Assembly: GCA_964417895.1 (NCBI GenBank)
Contig: CAYQJS010000010.1
Location: forward strand, 1-64,000
Source: CAYQJS01 sp964417895
GTDB taxonomy: Bacteria > Chloroflexota > UBA6077 > SHYK01
DNA: 64,000 nucleotides
Reading direction: 5' to 3'
Both the position numbers and the translations under genes were made by a program. Position 1 is the stretch's first letter. Every line of letters starts with the position of its first letter. Below, piece by piece: positions 42,790-52,401 of this stretch. The notes under the pieces were generated by a model that had not been told where the DNA came from, ran no database searches, and worked only from the letters and a program-made list of their open reading frames with translations.

Positions 42790-43899
42790 TTGGCCATTCG
42801 CCCCTCGCTGCCGGTCATTGACGCTGACGGCCACGTTTTCGAGAGCGACCGCGATATCTACCCATACCTGCCGACCCCGTACCGGGGCGCCGACATCCTG
42901 TTCGCCACCCCGTTCTTTCCGACGCTGGATGGCTTCCATCGCCAGGCGCAGCGCGTCACCGATGGCCGGGCGCCGGTCCTGGAGATCCCCACTGCGGAGG
43001 ACTGGCTGGCCTATCTTGATGATGCCAACATTGCTCTCAGCGTGCTCTTCCCCACGAGCGGCCTCGCCGTCGGGATGATCTCGGATCCCACATGGGCGAC
43101 CGCCCTGACTCGTGGCTACAACGATTACCTCTACGATCGCTTCCTCAGGCTCGCACCTCAGAGGCTGAAGGGCGTGGCGCTGATTCCGCTCCAGGACCCG
43201 CCTCAAGCCGTCCTGGAGCTCCGACGGGCGGTAACTGAGCTGGGCATGCTGGGAGCGGTCCTGCCAGCGGCTGGCCTGTACGAAGCGCTCGGCCATCGTT
43301 CGTTTTGGCCCGTCTACGATGCGGCCCAAGAGCTGGACTGCCTGCTGGCGGTACACGGGGCCCCCTCCCTGGGCCTCGGGCTCGACCGGCTGCACAAGCT
43401 GATCGAGGTGCGAACGCTCACCCATGGCTTCAGCCAGATGACCCAGATGACCAGTTTGATGTTCGAAGGCGTGTTCGACGCCTTCCCTCGGTTGCGCTTC
43501 GCCTTCTGCGAGGCGGGCTGTGGATGGGTACCCTATCTGGCCGAACGGCTCGACCTCGAGTACCGCAACCGCAAGGTACAGGCGCCCGGCCTCCAGGTCA
43601 TGCCCAGCGAGCATCTTGCCAGCGGTCGGATATTCTTTCATACCGAGCTCGGCGAACGAGGCCTCGTTCGCGCCATCGACGAGTTCGGCGAGGGTGCCTT
43701 CTTCTGCGCCTCCGACTACCCCCACGAGCCGAAGCACGAGTTCCCCGAGGCCGTCGAGGAGCTAGTGGCCAGGGACGACGTCCCCGAATCGGCGAAGCGC
43801 AAGATCCTCTGGGACAACCCCATCAGGATGTACAGGCTGGACGCGGCTAAGCTCGTGGCTCCCGCGGAGAAGCGCAAAATGGCAGCGGCCTCACGCTAG
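42790..43899 (+). CDS. Amidohydrolase-2 family metal-dependent hydrolase/decarboxylase
   Basis: 369-aa TIM-barrel enzyme of the ACMS-decarboxylase-like amidohydrolase group. Metal-site candidates are the N-terminal DADGH, His in VHGAPSLG, and FCASDYPHEP (Asp) near the C-terminus. TTG 42790 is preferred: GGAGGT lies 6 nt upstream and the conserved sequence begins right after; ATG 42736 lacks a ribosome-binding site. Substrate unknown; such genes are plentiful in SAR202-like and soil Chloroflexota. Confidence 0.85.
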   Translation: MAIRPSLPVIDADGHVFESDRDIYPYLPTPYRGADILFATPFFPTLDGFHRQAQRVTDGRAPVLEIPTAEDWLAYLDDANIALSVLFPTSGLAVGMISDPTWATALTRGYNDYLYDRFLRLAPQRLKGVALIPLQDPPQAVLELRRAVTELGMLGAVLPAAGLYEALGHRSFWPVYDAAQELDCLLAVHGAPSLGLGLDRLHKLIEVRTLTHGFSQMTQMTSLMFEGVFDAFPRLRFAFCEAGCGWVPYLAERLDLEYRNRKVQAPGLQVMPSEHLASGRIFFHTELGERGLVRAIDEFGEGAFFCASDYPHEPKHEFPEAVEELVARDDVPESAKRKILWDNPIRMYRLDAAKLVAPAEKRKMAAASR

Positions 43900-43957
43900 A
43901 GGTGATCTGAGCTTCCAGGGCGCCTTCGGGCGGGCCAGGGGGCGATGAGAACTGTCA

Positions 43958-44018
43958 TGCTGAGCCGAAGGCGAAGCATCTCCCGGGAGACCATTCGCTC
44001 GCTCAGGGTGACAGTTTT
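43958..44018. repeat. REP-like palindrome, second copy
   Basis: TGTCATGCTGAGC / GCTCAGGGTGACA arms with inner GGCGAAGCATCTCCC, matching 35994-36054. It lies between the convergent ends of the amidohydrolase and ribF genes, where it could also act as a bidirectional hairpin. Confidence 0.8.
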
Positions 44019-44077
44019 CGGCAGCAGTTGTCGGGTCTTGCTCGTCCCTCCCAAGGCCAGGCCGTTTTTTTCGACCT

Positions 44078-45067
44078 TCAGCACCCGTGAGCCGCTTCGA
44101 TGCTCCGGGCCTGGCTCGCGTGGCTGAGAACTGACACGCGCTCCCGCGCGGTCCTCACGTCGCGCTGGATCTGGGCGCGCAGCTCATCAACGCCGGCGAA
44201 GCGGCGAATCGCGCGGATTCGCTCCAGGAAGCAGACCTCGAGGTCGGCGCCGTAGATCTCGCCATCGTAGTCGAGGATGTGGGTCTCGATAAGGCGCTCG
44301 TGCTCGTCGAAGGTTGGGCGCGGGCCCAGGTTCACCACGCCATACCGATTCGCCGTCCTTGCCTCTTCTGGCGTGGCGGACGGAGTTGGGACAGCCAACA
44401 CGCGCACTAGATACACGCCATCGTCCGGGAGCGCGCGCCTCTCGGGCGGGAGCACGTTCGCGGTGGGAAAGCCCAGCTGCCTTCCCCGACTCATACCCGC
44501 CACGACGCCGCCGCCGATGCAGTAAGGCCGGCCGAGCAGCTCGGCGCACAGCCCCACATCGCCCTCCGCCAGGGCTTCTCTGATCCACGTGGCACTGATC
44601 CGGCGCCCCTCGTGCAGCAGCGGTTCGACGACGACGACCTGGAACCCGCTGCCAGCCCCTATCCCGCGCAACATCGCGATGGTCCCGGTCCGTTCGTGGC
44701 CGAGCGCGAAGTCGCTACCGACCCACAGGGCCCGAAGGTCGTAGCGACCGCGCAGATCGGAAATGAACTCCTCGGGGCTCTGCGCCGCGACCGCGTGGGT
44801 GAACGCAACCACCTCGACACTAGTAACCCCCAGATCGAGAAGGCGGCGCGTCCGATCCTCAACCGTCGACAGAGCGAGCTGACGATGTTCTGGGCGGAGC
44901 ACGACCTCGGGATCGGGATCGAAGGTGATACACACCGGGGCCAGCCCATCAACCGCCGCCTGGCTCGCCATCTGTCGGATCAGATACTCGTGCCCACGGT
45001 GGACTCCGTCGAAAACGCCGATGGCGAGCGCCACTGGGTGGGCTTCCGCCCGGGGCAGGCCGGTCAT
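44078..45067 (-). CDS. ribF: Bifunctional riboflavin kinase / FAD synthetase
   Basis: 329 aa. The FAD-synthetase domain has ALAIGVFDGVHRGHEYLI and ISATWIREAL; the C-terminal flavokinase domain has GGGVVAGMSRGRQLGFPTANV and GVVNLGPRPTF. It follows truB by 18 bp in the classical nusA-infB-rbfA-truB-ribF order. rpsO, the usual next gene, is absent. Confidence 0.96.
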   Translation of the reverse strand: MTGLPRAEAHPVALAIGVFDGVHRGHEYLIRQMASQAAVDGLAPVCITFDPDPEVVLRPEHRQLALSTVEDRTRRLLDLGVTSVEVVAFTHAVAAQSPEEFISDLRGRYDLRALWVGSDFALGHERTGTIAMLRGIGAGSGFQVVVVEPLLHEGRRISATWIREALAEGDVGLCAELLGRPYCIGGGVVAGMSRGRQLGFPTANVLPPERRALPDDGVYLVRVLAVPTPSATPEEARTANRYGVVNLGPRPTFDEHERLIETHILDYDGEIYGADLEVCFLERIRAIRRFAGVDELRAQIQRDVRTARERVSVLSHASQARSIEAAHGC

Positions 45068-45085
45068 GCCGGCACCCCGTGCTGC

Positions 45086-46077
45086 TTACGCATCGGGGTC
45101 GGCCTTATCGCGGGAATCGCCGCCGCTTGCGCTAATCCCGCGGAGCGGATGCCATAGGCCGTCGCTCGAACGTCGGGCAAAACCAAGAAGCGCTCCCTCC
45201 GCGTCGTACACGCGCGCGTCGACTTGTCCGCGGGGATTATCAAATGCGTCGTAAGCCCTCCATGGGCGGCCGTGCCCCAGATCGAGGGCGCGCGACGCTG
45301 GTGCGATGATAGCGGGTAGCTCCCATGCCGCCACGTCAGCTGGCCATAGGACGCTGTCCCACGCCTCCAGCTCAGCAGCCAATGCCAGCGTTTCCAGCCC
45401 GAGGGCATCCTCGACGCGGAATGGCCCCACGCGGAGCCGAACCAGCCCGTCCAGGTGGGCCGGGCAGCCGACTGCCGATCCGAAATCACGCGCTATGGAT
45501 CGGACGTACGTGCCGGACCGGCACTGGACGAGGAGAGTTAGCACGGGGCGGACCCAGGCGACTAACGCGATGGCATCCACCCTCACCATCCGAGCGGGCA
45601 GATCGGTCGCCTGCCCTTGTCGGGCCCGCACGTAGGCACGACCGCCGCCGATGTGCACCGCCGAGTATGCAGGCGGCCGTTGGCCGATATCCCCAACGAA
45701 CTGGGTGAGCCCCCTCTGGATCGAGGGTTCGTCCACCGCGTCGAACGTGCCCGTGGCCACTACGGCGCCGTCGGCGTCGTCGGTATCGGTGGCGGCGCCC
45801 AGCAGCACCTCGGCATAATATTGTTTGTTGTGCCCNNNNNNNNNNCGCCAGCCAGGTAAAGCTTGGCGTCCCAGGCTCGACTGGCCAGGGTACGCGTCGC
45901 ACGACCGAGCGCAACCGGCAGCACGCCCACGGCCGCCGGATCAAGCGTGCCCGCGTGGCCGATGCGGCGCAGGCCCGTGAGGCGACGCAGCCGCCGGATC
46001 ACGTCGTGCGACGTGATACCCGGCGGCTTGAAGACGTTCAGATACCCGTTGAGGTCACGCGCCATGGCGCTACCCAT
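45086..46077 (-). CDS. truB: tRNA pseudouridine-55 synthase, broken by a 10-N gap
   Basis: Makes Psi55 in tRNA. The N-terminal part (46077 to 45846) has NGYLNVFKPPGITSHDVIRRLR and the catalytic-Asp motif GHAGTLDPAAVGVLP. The C-terminal part (45835 to 45086) has LLGAATDTDDADG, FVGDIGQRPPAYSAVH and SGTYVRSIARDFG. The frame changes across the N run, which has arbitrary length. The flanks KLYLAG and KQYYAEV look like two versions of the same spot, so the join may be slightly wrong. ATG 46065 is an alternative start. Confidence 0.88.
45836..45845. other. Assembly gap (10 N)
   Basis: Ten N bases within truB, a scaffold join of unknown true length. Confidence 1.
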
Positions 46078-46086
46078 GGCGGCCGG

Positions 46087-47130
46087 CTAACCTGCCGCCG
46101 CGGTCGCCTTCAGCTGGTCGAAGACCACGGGGAGCAACAGAGCGGCTGCACGGTCGGGCGGAGCCAGGATGGTGCACCCCGCGGCACGCTGGTGTCCGCC
46201 GCCGCCGAACGTCGCTGTGATCTGGGTCGCGTCCACCCCGGGAACGGTGCGCATGCTCACTTTTGTCTCATCCGCCGCGGATTCCTTGAGAACGACCGCG
46301 ACTCGAGCCTCGCGGGTCGCTAGCAGGAAGTCGACCAGGCCCTCGGCATCCTCCATGGTCGCCTCCGCCGCGCGGAGCATCTCGGCGGTCACCGTCGTCC
46401 AGATCAGGCCCTCGGAGGCCTCCAATCGGTGGAGCGCCGCTCCCCACAGGCGCAAACTCGAGAGGGAGCGGGTGTTGAATAGCAAACGGGCAGTCTCGAA
46501 GATCGGCGCGCCCGCCGCCGCAAGCTCGTAACCGCGCCGGAGCGAGCGGGGCGACGTGTTCTCCGTGCGGAACGTTTGAGTGTCGGCCAGTAGCGCCATC
46601 ATGAAGCAAGCCGCCGAGGCGGCATCCAGCGGGATTCCGCTGGCATCGAGCACGTCGCAGACGACCTCCGCCGTGGCGCCGGCGGTAGGGTCGACGAAGT
46701 TGACGTCGCCATAGAGGTCGTTGGTGATGTGGTGGTCGAACACCACAACGCGGCAGTCGGGCAAGACGCTTCGATGGCACTCGTAGAAAGCACCCATGCG
46801 CGAGGCCGTGGGGGTATCAGCCACAACGAGCGCGTCGCCGGGCTCGAGCAGCCGCAGCGGCTCAGACCCCGGTGCGAAGCGGGCCGGAAATTGAACAAGG
46901 TCCTCGAAGCCCGCGAGGCTGGGCGCGAATGAAGGCACGTTGCCGATGCAGACCGTGAGGGTGTTTCGCCCCTGGCGGCGAAGCACATGGGCGAGGCCCA
47001 TAGCACAGCCCAGTGCGTCCGGATCGGGGTCCACATGGGCGGTCAGTACCAACCTGCGGGCATCGCCGATTGCCTCCTGGAGCGTCATCGGCGGCCGATA
47101 TCGCTCGAGGTTAACCTCGCCATCACTCAT
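46087..47130 (-). CDS. nrnA: DHH-family oligoribonuclease / pAp phosphatase (NrnA-like)
   Basis: 347 aa. DHH motifs: HVDPDPDALG, VADTPT, FDHHITND; the DHHA1 end has the substrate loop FGGGGHQRAAG. It degrades nano-RNA and pAp. Between rbfA (8-bp overlap) and truB, its usual place. Confidence 0.93.
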   Translation of the reverse strand: MSDGEVNLERYRPPMTLQEAIGDARRLVLTAHVDPDPDALGCAMGLAHVLRRQGRNTLTVCIGNVPSFAPSLAGFEDLVQFPARFAPGSEPLRLLEPGDALVVADTPTASRMGAFYECHRSVLPDCRVVVFDHHITNDLYGDVNFVDPTAGATAEVVCDVLDASGIPLDAASAACFMMALLADTQTFRTENTSPRSLRRGYELAAAGAPIFETARLLFNTRSLSSLRLWGAALHRLEASEGLIWTTVTAEMLRAAEATMEDAEGLVDFLLATREARVAVVLKESAADETKVSMRTVPGVDATQITATFGGGGHQRAAGCTILAPPDRAAALLLPVVFDQLKATAAAG

Positions 47131-47470
47131 GGTGCAGATCCCGAAGCAGCTCGTCGATTCGGGCTCCTTCTGCTATGGAGCGATCGAGGTGGAACATTAG
47201 CTCGGGCGTGTGCCGCAGGTTGAGGCGAGCCGCCAGTTCCCGCCTGAAAAACGTTGCCGCCCGCTGGATGTGCTGCAATGTGCTCGCGGCCTCCTCCTCG
47301 GAGCCCAGCACGCTCACGAAGACTCGCGCGGCGCTCAGATCGGGCGCCGTCTCCACGCCCGTGATGCTGATGATGCCGTGCAGCCGCGGATCGCTCGTCT
47401 CCCGAGCCAGTAGGTCCGCCAGCTCGTCGCGGATTTGATCGTTGAGCCGGTGCATCCGCCGGGCTGCCAA
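47123..47470 (-). CDS. rbfA: Ribosome-binding factor A
   Basis: 115 aa, KH-like fold; assists 30S maturation. RLNDQIRDELADLL, ITGVETAPDLSAARVFVSV and LRHTPELMFHLDRSI are family landmarks. 19 bp after infB. Confidence 0.95.
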   Translation of the reverse strand: MAARRMHRLNDQIRDELADLLARETSDPRLHGIISITGVETAPDLSAARVFVSVLGSEEEAASTLQHIQRAATFFRRELAARLNLRHTPELMFHLDRSIAEGARIDELLRDLHHE

Positions 47471-47489
47471 TCCTTACCTCCGTGGCCAA

Positions 47490-49355
47490 CTACGCGACCA
47501 CCTCTTTGGTAAACGCCTGCACCACATCACCTTCCTCGAAACCAGCGAAACCACTCACGGTGATGCCGCATTCGTAGCCCGACTGTACTTCGCGCACGTC
47601 GTCCTTGAAGCGACGAAGGCTCTCCAGCCGGCCCTCGAACACCGTCCGCTCCTTCCGGAGGATTCGCACTTGCGCGGCGCGGGGGATCGATCCGGACCTG
47701 ACAAGGCAACCGGCCGCCGCGTTGGTACGGCCGATCTTGAAGATCTGCCGGACTTCGGCCTCGCCGAGCACCACCTCGCGGTACTCAGGCTCCAGCATAC
47801 CACTGAGGATCCGTTCAAGCTCTTCTGTCAGATGGTAGATGACGTTGTAGGAGCGGACTTCCACCCCCTGCGCCTCTGCCGCCCGCCGTGGGCCCGGATC
47901 CACGCGCACATTGAAGGCAATGATCATTCCCTTCGTCGCGGCAGCGAGCATGACGTCGGATTCGGTGACGTTCCCGGTGTCGGCGTGGACGATCTTCGTC
48001 CGGACCTCACGCTGGATCTGCTCGCTTTCGGCGATCGTTTGTATGGAGCCGGTGATCGCCTCGAGCGAGCCCCGTACGTCCGCTTTGACGACCAGATTCA
48101 GCTCCTTAAGTGCGCCGGTGCGGATCCCCTCCATGATGGACTCGAGGGATGCCGCTTGTTGTGGCGCGGCGGCGTGCGCCTCGGCGGCGCGTCGTCCGGC
48201 TTGAGCCAGCGCCCGAGCAGTTCGCTCGTCGGCAACGACCTGGAACCGGTCCCCGGCCCCGGGAACGCCATCGAGGCCGAGCACTTCGGCAGGCACAGAC
48301 GGCTCAGCGCCACGGATGCGCTTCCCTTTGTCGTTGAACAGGGCTTTGATCCTACCCGAGTATCTACCGACCACGATCACGTCACCCACGTTCAGGGTCC
48401 CGTTCTCTACCAGGACCGTGGCCACGGGTCCCCGCGCTCGATCGAGCTTCGCTTCGATCACTGTCCCCACGGCCGAACGATGAGGGTTCGCTCGATAGTT
48501 CCCGATCTCCGCTACAAGGAGAATCGTCTCCAGCAAGGCATCGATACCCTCGTCCGTACGTGCGGACACCGGTACCATCTCCTCGTCCCCACCGAACTCT
48601 CGCGCGACGAGGCCGATCTCCATCAGTTGTTGTTTGACTCGATCAGGAGTGGCGTCGGGCCGGTCGATCTTGTTGAGCGCTACCACGATGGGCACGCCGG
48701 CCGCCCGGGCGTGGTCGGCGGCCTCTCTCGTCTGGGGCATAACTCCATCGTCTGCCGCCACCACTAGCACCGCGATATCGGTGACCTTCGCGCCGCGTGC
48801 GCGCATCGCCGTGAACGCCTCGTGTCCTGGCGTATCCAGAAATGTCACTGGTTGCCCGTGCACGTCGACTTGATAGGCGCCGATGTGTTGCGTTATGCCG
48901 CCAGCTTCACTGGCCGTCACCTGAGTCTTCCGGATCGCGTCCAGCAGGCTCGTCTTGCCGTGGTCGACGTGCCCCATGACGGTAACCACCGGTGGGCGCT
49001 GGACAAGATCCTCGTCCCGGTCCTCTGGCCCCTGAGCCGCCCGATCAACCTCCTCAATGGACATCTCGTGAACTTCGACGCCGAGATCGGACGCGACGAT
49101 GGCGGCGGTGTCGAAGTCGATCGTCTGGTTGATGCTAGCGATGACACCGCTCTGGAGCAGCTGGCGGATAACGGTGGACGGGCTAACCGTAAGGCGTTCC
49201 GAGAACTCCTTGACCGTGAGTGTGGATGGCAGCTCAACGGGCCCTGTGGGCAGCGCCGTGGTTGCAGCGCCACCATCGGTCGCGACTGGGCCTGGTCGTG
49301 GCGCGGGCTTTTGACGACGACGGGCGCCCGGACGCCGTGGCGGTCGATATTGCAT
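47490..49355 (-). CDS. infB: Translation initiation factor IF-2 (short form)
   Basis: 621 aa, much shorter than the ~890 aa of E. coli because the N-terminal extension is only ~50 residues of Pro/Arg-rich sequence before the IF2N domain (LTVKEFSERLTVSPSTVIRQ). GTPase motifs: GHVDHGKTS, DTPGHEAF, NKIDRPDA. The C-terminal fMet-tRNA-binding domain is complete. Confidence 0.97.
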   Translation of the reverse strand: MQYRPPRRPGARRRQKPAPRPGPVATDGGAATTALPTGPVELPSTLTVKEFSERLTVSPSTVIRQLLQSGVIASINQTIDFDTAAIVASDLGVEVHEMSIEEVDRAAQGPEDRDEDLVQRPPVVTVMGHVDHGKTSLLDAIRKTQVTASEAGGITQHIGAYQVDVHGQPVTFLDTPGHEAFTAMRARGAKVTDIAVLVVAADDGVMPQTREAADHARAAGVPIVVALNKIDRPDATPDRVKQQLMEIGLVAREFGGDEEMVPVSARTDEGIDALLETILLVAEIGNYRANPHRSAVGTVIEAKLDRARGPVATVLVENGTLNVGDVIVVGRYSGRIKALFNDKGKRIRGAEPSVPAEVLGLDGVPGAGDRFQVVADERTARALAQAGRRAAEAHAAAPQQAASLESIMEGIRTGALKELNLVVKADVRGSLEAITGSIQTIAESEQIQREVRTKIVHADTGNVTESDVMLAAATKGMIIAFNVRVDPGPRRAAEAQGVEVRSYNVIYHLTEELERILSGMLEPEYREVVLGEAEVRQIFKIGRTNAAAGCLVRSGSIPRAAQVRILRKERTVFEGRLESLRRFKDDVREVQSGYECGITVSGFAGFEEGDVVQAFTKEVVA

Positions 49356-49430
49356 TAAGCGCCCCTCCTTGCCTCAAATAGCGACGGTCGTTCGGTCCGG
49401 GTGCGCCGTCGCCAGCGCACGACAGCGCCG

Positions 49431-49742
49431 TCAGGCGGTTTGTACCGCCACGGCCTCCGTAGCCTCACTCTGCGCCGGATACGCGGCCGCGACGCGCTGG
49501 AGCTCGGCGAGGTCCTCCGCGGATATCTCTACCTTCAGGACGCGCGCCAGCGAGCCGGTGCGCAACGCCTTCTGCCAGCACTCGAGCCGGGGGCAGACAT
49601 ATGCGCCCCGACCCGAGCGTTTCCCGGAAGAGTCGAGAGCGACTGCCCCCTCCGGAGTCCGAACGATGCGCACCAAGTCGCGCTTGGGCCGCTCCCCGCG
49701 GCAGCCCGTGCAGGTGCGCATCGGCACATGGCGGGGTTTCAC
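49431..49742 (-). CDS. ylxR: YlxR/RnpM-family RNA-binding protein
   Basis: 103 aa with the family signature RTCTGCRGERPKRDLVRIVR and GRGAYVC. It overlaps nusA by 4 bp in the usual nusA-ylxR-infB order. YlxR proteins bind RNA and have been tied to RNase P modulation in Firmicutes. Confidence 0.92.
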   Translation of the reverse strand: MKPRHVPMRTCTGCRGERPKRDLVRIVRTPEGAVALDSSGKRSGRGAYVCPRLECWQKALRTGSLARVLKVEISAEDLAELQRVAAAYPAQSEATEAVAVQTA

Positions 49743-51166
49743 GCTTTCGCCCTCGCGGCCCTCCTGGCCGGTTTCATCTCGGCGCCCTCCGCCACTTCAG
49801 CAGGGGGCCCCTCGGCACTGTCGGCCGCGGCTCGAGAGCGACGGCGTTTCTGGGTTGGCGCAACATCGGAGGCGTCCGCGCCCATTTCAGCTGGCGCCGC
49901 TCCATCGACCGGAGTGGCGTCGGCCGCCAGTTCCTTTTTCCGCCGCCTCGCAGGCTTGGTTGCTGGGCTCGCGCTCTCTGCGCCCTCCAGCTGGCCGGGC
50001 GCCTCGGCCACGACTTCGATTTCTTCGATCGGGGCGTCGCCTTGGGAGCTCATCTCTGACGCCTCACCCGCAGGCGCGGTGGTCGGATCGGTATCCGTGG
50101 CTCCCTCTTGCGCCCACCGCTCCAGCTCCGCCCGAGCGAGGGCAGCATCCGACTTGATGTCGATGCGCCACCCTGTCAGCCGGGCAGCCAGCCTTGCATT
50201 CTGCCCCTCCCGCCCGATCGCGAGGGAGAGCTGACGCTCGGGCACCACCACCGTGGCAGTCTTATCGTCTTCGCTGATGTCGACGCGTTGGACCTGGGCG
50301 GGGCTCAGCGCCGCCGCGACGAAGGTTGCTGGATCCGGATCCCACGGAATCACGTCGATCTTCTCGCCGCTCAGTTCGGTCACGATGTTCTGGATGCGTA
50401 CCCCGCGCATGCCCACGCACGATCCTACCGGGTCAATGCCCTCCTGCAGGGCGCATACGGCGACTTTGGAACGAGCGCCCGGCTCCCGGGCGATGGCCTT
50501 GATCTCTACCGTGCCGTTGAAGATCTCGGGCACCTCTTGTTCGAACAGGCGCTTGATCATCATCTTATGCGCCCGGGAGACCAAGAGCTGTGGTCCCTTG
50601 TGGGTGTCGTGCACTTCGACGAGGTACACGCGCAGTCGCTGCCCGGGGAAGTAACGCTCGGTCGGTACCTGCTCGGACGGCGGCATGACAGCCTCCGTCT
50701 TCCCCAGCTCCATCACCACGGTCCGCTGCTCGATGCGCTGCACCAAGCCGTGCAGAATCTCACCCGACCGCTCGGCGAATTCGTCGTAGACTCGTTTGCG
50801 CTCGGCCTCACGTAGCTTCTGAACGATGTGTTGTTTCGCCGTTTGGGCCGCGATGCGCCCAAACGAACGGGGCGTTACGTCCTCAAGAAGGGTATCGCCA
50901 AGACTGGCGTTCGGCTGGATCGCCCGCGCCGCGTCGAGGCCGATCTCGTTGGCCTCTGACGGCTCCTCTACCACGACTTTCTCGACGAATACGCGCGGTT
51001 CTCCCGTGATCGGGTCGATATGGCCGGTGACGTTGAGGTTCGTGTCGTTGAAATTGCGCTTGTAGGCTGAAACGAGGGCGCTTTCGAGCGCCTCAACCAC
51101 CACTTCGGGCGATACGCCCTTCTCGCTGGATAGCACGTTGATCGCGGCAGAGAACTCGCCTTTCAT
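49739..51166 (-). CDS. nusA: Transcription termination/antitermination protein NusA
   Basis: 475 aa. N-terminal RNAP-binding domain, S1 domain (about 130-200), then two KH domains (GVRGVRIQNIVTELSGEKIDVI and the second KH near 320). After ~350 there is a long Ala/Glu/Lys-rich tail ending RRAARAKA, not part of the fold. rimP, normally just upstream, is absent; an intrinsic terminator lies there instead. Confidence 0.96.
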   Translation of the reverse strand: MKGEFSAAINVLSSEKGVSPEVVVEALESALVSAYKRNFNDTNLNVTGHIDPITGEPRVFVEKVVVEEPSEANEIGLDAARAIQPNASLGDTLLEDVTPRSFGRIAAQTAKQHIVQKLREAERKRVYDEFAERSGEILHGLVQRIEQRTVVMELGKTEAVMPPSEQVPTERYFPGQRLRVYLVEVHDTHKGPQLLVSRAHKMMIKRLFEQEVPEIFNGTVEIKAIAREPGARSKVAVCALQEGIDPVGSCVGMRGVRIQNIVTELSGEKIDVIPWDPDPATFVAAALSPAQVQRVDISEDDKTATVVVPERQLSLAIGREGQNARLAARLTGWRIDIKSDAALARAELERWAQEGATDTDPTTAPAGEASEMSSQGDAPIEEIEVVAEAPGQLEGAESASPATKPARRRKKELAADATPVDGAAPAEMGADASDVAPTQKRRRSRAAADSAEGPPAEVAEGAEMKPARRAARAKA

Positions 51167-51214
51167 TCAGTTCCTCGCTCCCTCCGCGCGAGCGGGCCCC
51201 TCCAGGAATGCAAA

Positions 51215-51240
51215 CAAAAAAGTGGGGGAACCCCCACTTT
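51215..51240 (-). terminator. Intrinsic terminator between rseP and nusA
   Basis: On the minus strand, AGTGGGGG TT CCCCCACT is followed by TTTTTT. It should end transcripts coming from rseP, or attenuate those entering nusA, 49 bp before the nusA start codon. Confidence 0.88.
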
Positions 51241-51307
51241 CCAGAGGCGCGTTCACTTCGAGCGGATTATACCAGTGCCCCCGGAGGCGCGACAACGACA
51301 GGACCCT

Positions 51308-52375
51308 CTAGCGAAGGCCCCAGTCGAAGGCCGCTAGCGGGACAAGAAGATCGTGGAACGAGATCACCACCATCAGGGACAACAGCACTGCCATGCCTAC
51401 CAGGTGTATCAGTGCCTCACGTTCCGGGCGAACGCGACGGCCTCTGATAGCCTCCACTGCCACGAACAAAAGCCGACCACCGTCGAGCGCAGGGATCGGA
51501 AGCATATTGGCGACGGCAAGACCCGCGCTGAAAGCGCCCGTGATCATAAGCACTGGGAACCACCAGCCCGTGTCGAGGACCGCGCTCGCTGCCTGGGCCG
51601 CGACCTGGGTCATGCCCGGTATGCCTATGGGCCGTATGAGCTCCGGGGCCAGGTCTCCGCGAAGTGCCAGTACGGGGGCAATGAACGTCAGGAGGGTGAC
51701 GTCGACGGTCCGACGGAATCCGAAGACCAGGGATTCGATGGGCCCGTGCGACACGGGAACGGATCGGCGCTGAAGCTGCACGCCAAGGGCGCCCTGCCCT
51801 TCTGGCCACTCTGAACGTGGTGTGACTACCAGTGGGACGGTCTGATCGCCGCGCTGCAACAGCAGCTCCATGGGCTGCCCCAGATGGCGCTGAATCTCGC
51901 CCTGGAACTCGGGAATCGTGCCGATCGGCCGGCCATCAACCTGTCGGACTACATCCCCGGCGCGCACGCCGCTTCGCTCCGCGGGGGAGTCGGGTGCGGT
52001 GCCCCCGATGTGAACGGGTCCCGCGGCCAGCTCCGGCCAGCCGCTGGCGTATGCCAGGGCAAAAGCGGCCACCGCGACGACGAAGTTCATCGCAGACCCC
52101 GCTACCAGCACCAGAGCGCGGATCCGCTTCGGCTGGCTCGCGAAGCTGCCGCGCGCCGAGGGGTCCTCTTCACCCAGCATGCGGACGTACGCCCCGAACG
52201 GTATGAGGTTGAGCGAGTACCGCACGCCGTCGTGGACGCGAGACAGAATGCGCGGAGGAAAGCCGATGGCGAACTCTTCGACGACGATTCCGCTGCGCTT
52301 GGCGACGATGAAGTGTCCAAGCTCGTGGGCAATCATCAGCAGCCCCAGGATGGGAACGATGGCTAACCACTCCAT
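51308..52375 (-). CDS. rseP: Site-2 zinc metalloprotease RseP/RasP-like
   Basis: 355-aa membrane protease. HELGH (residues 17-21) in the first helix, one PDZ domain (IGGTAPDSPAERSGVRAGDVV) and the C-terminal NMLPIPALDGGRLLF, which supplies the third zinc ligand. Acts in regulated intramembrane proteolysis; target anti-sigma factor not in view. Follows dxr. Confidence 0.94.
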   Translation of the reverse strand: MEWLAIVPILGLLMIAHELGHFIVAKRSGIVVEEFAIGFPPRILSRVHDGVRYSLNLIPFGAYVRMLGEEDPSARGSFASQPKRIRALVLVAGSAMNFVVAVAAFALAYASGWPELAAGPVHIGGTAPDSPAERSGVRAGDVVRQVDGRPIGTIPEFQGEIQRHLGQPMELLLQRGDQTVPLVVTPRSEWPEGQGALGVQLQRRSVPVSHGPIESLVFGFRRTVDVTLLTFIAPVLALRGDLAPELIRPIGIPGMTQVAAQAASAVLDTGWWFPVLMITGAFSAGLAVANMLPIPALDGGRLLFVAVEAIRGRRVRPEREALIHLVGMAVLLSLMVVISFHDLLVPLAAFDWGLR

Positions 52376-52401
52376 GGACGCCTCTCATGCCTCCAATTCA
52401 T

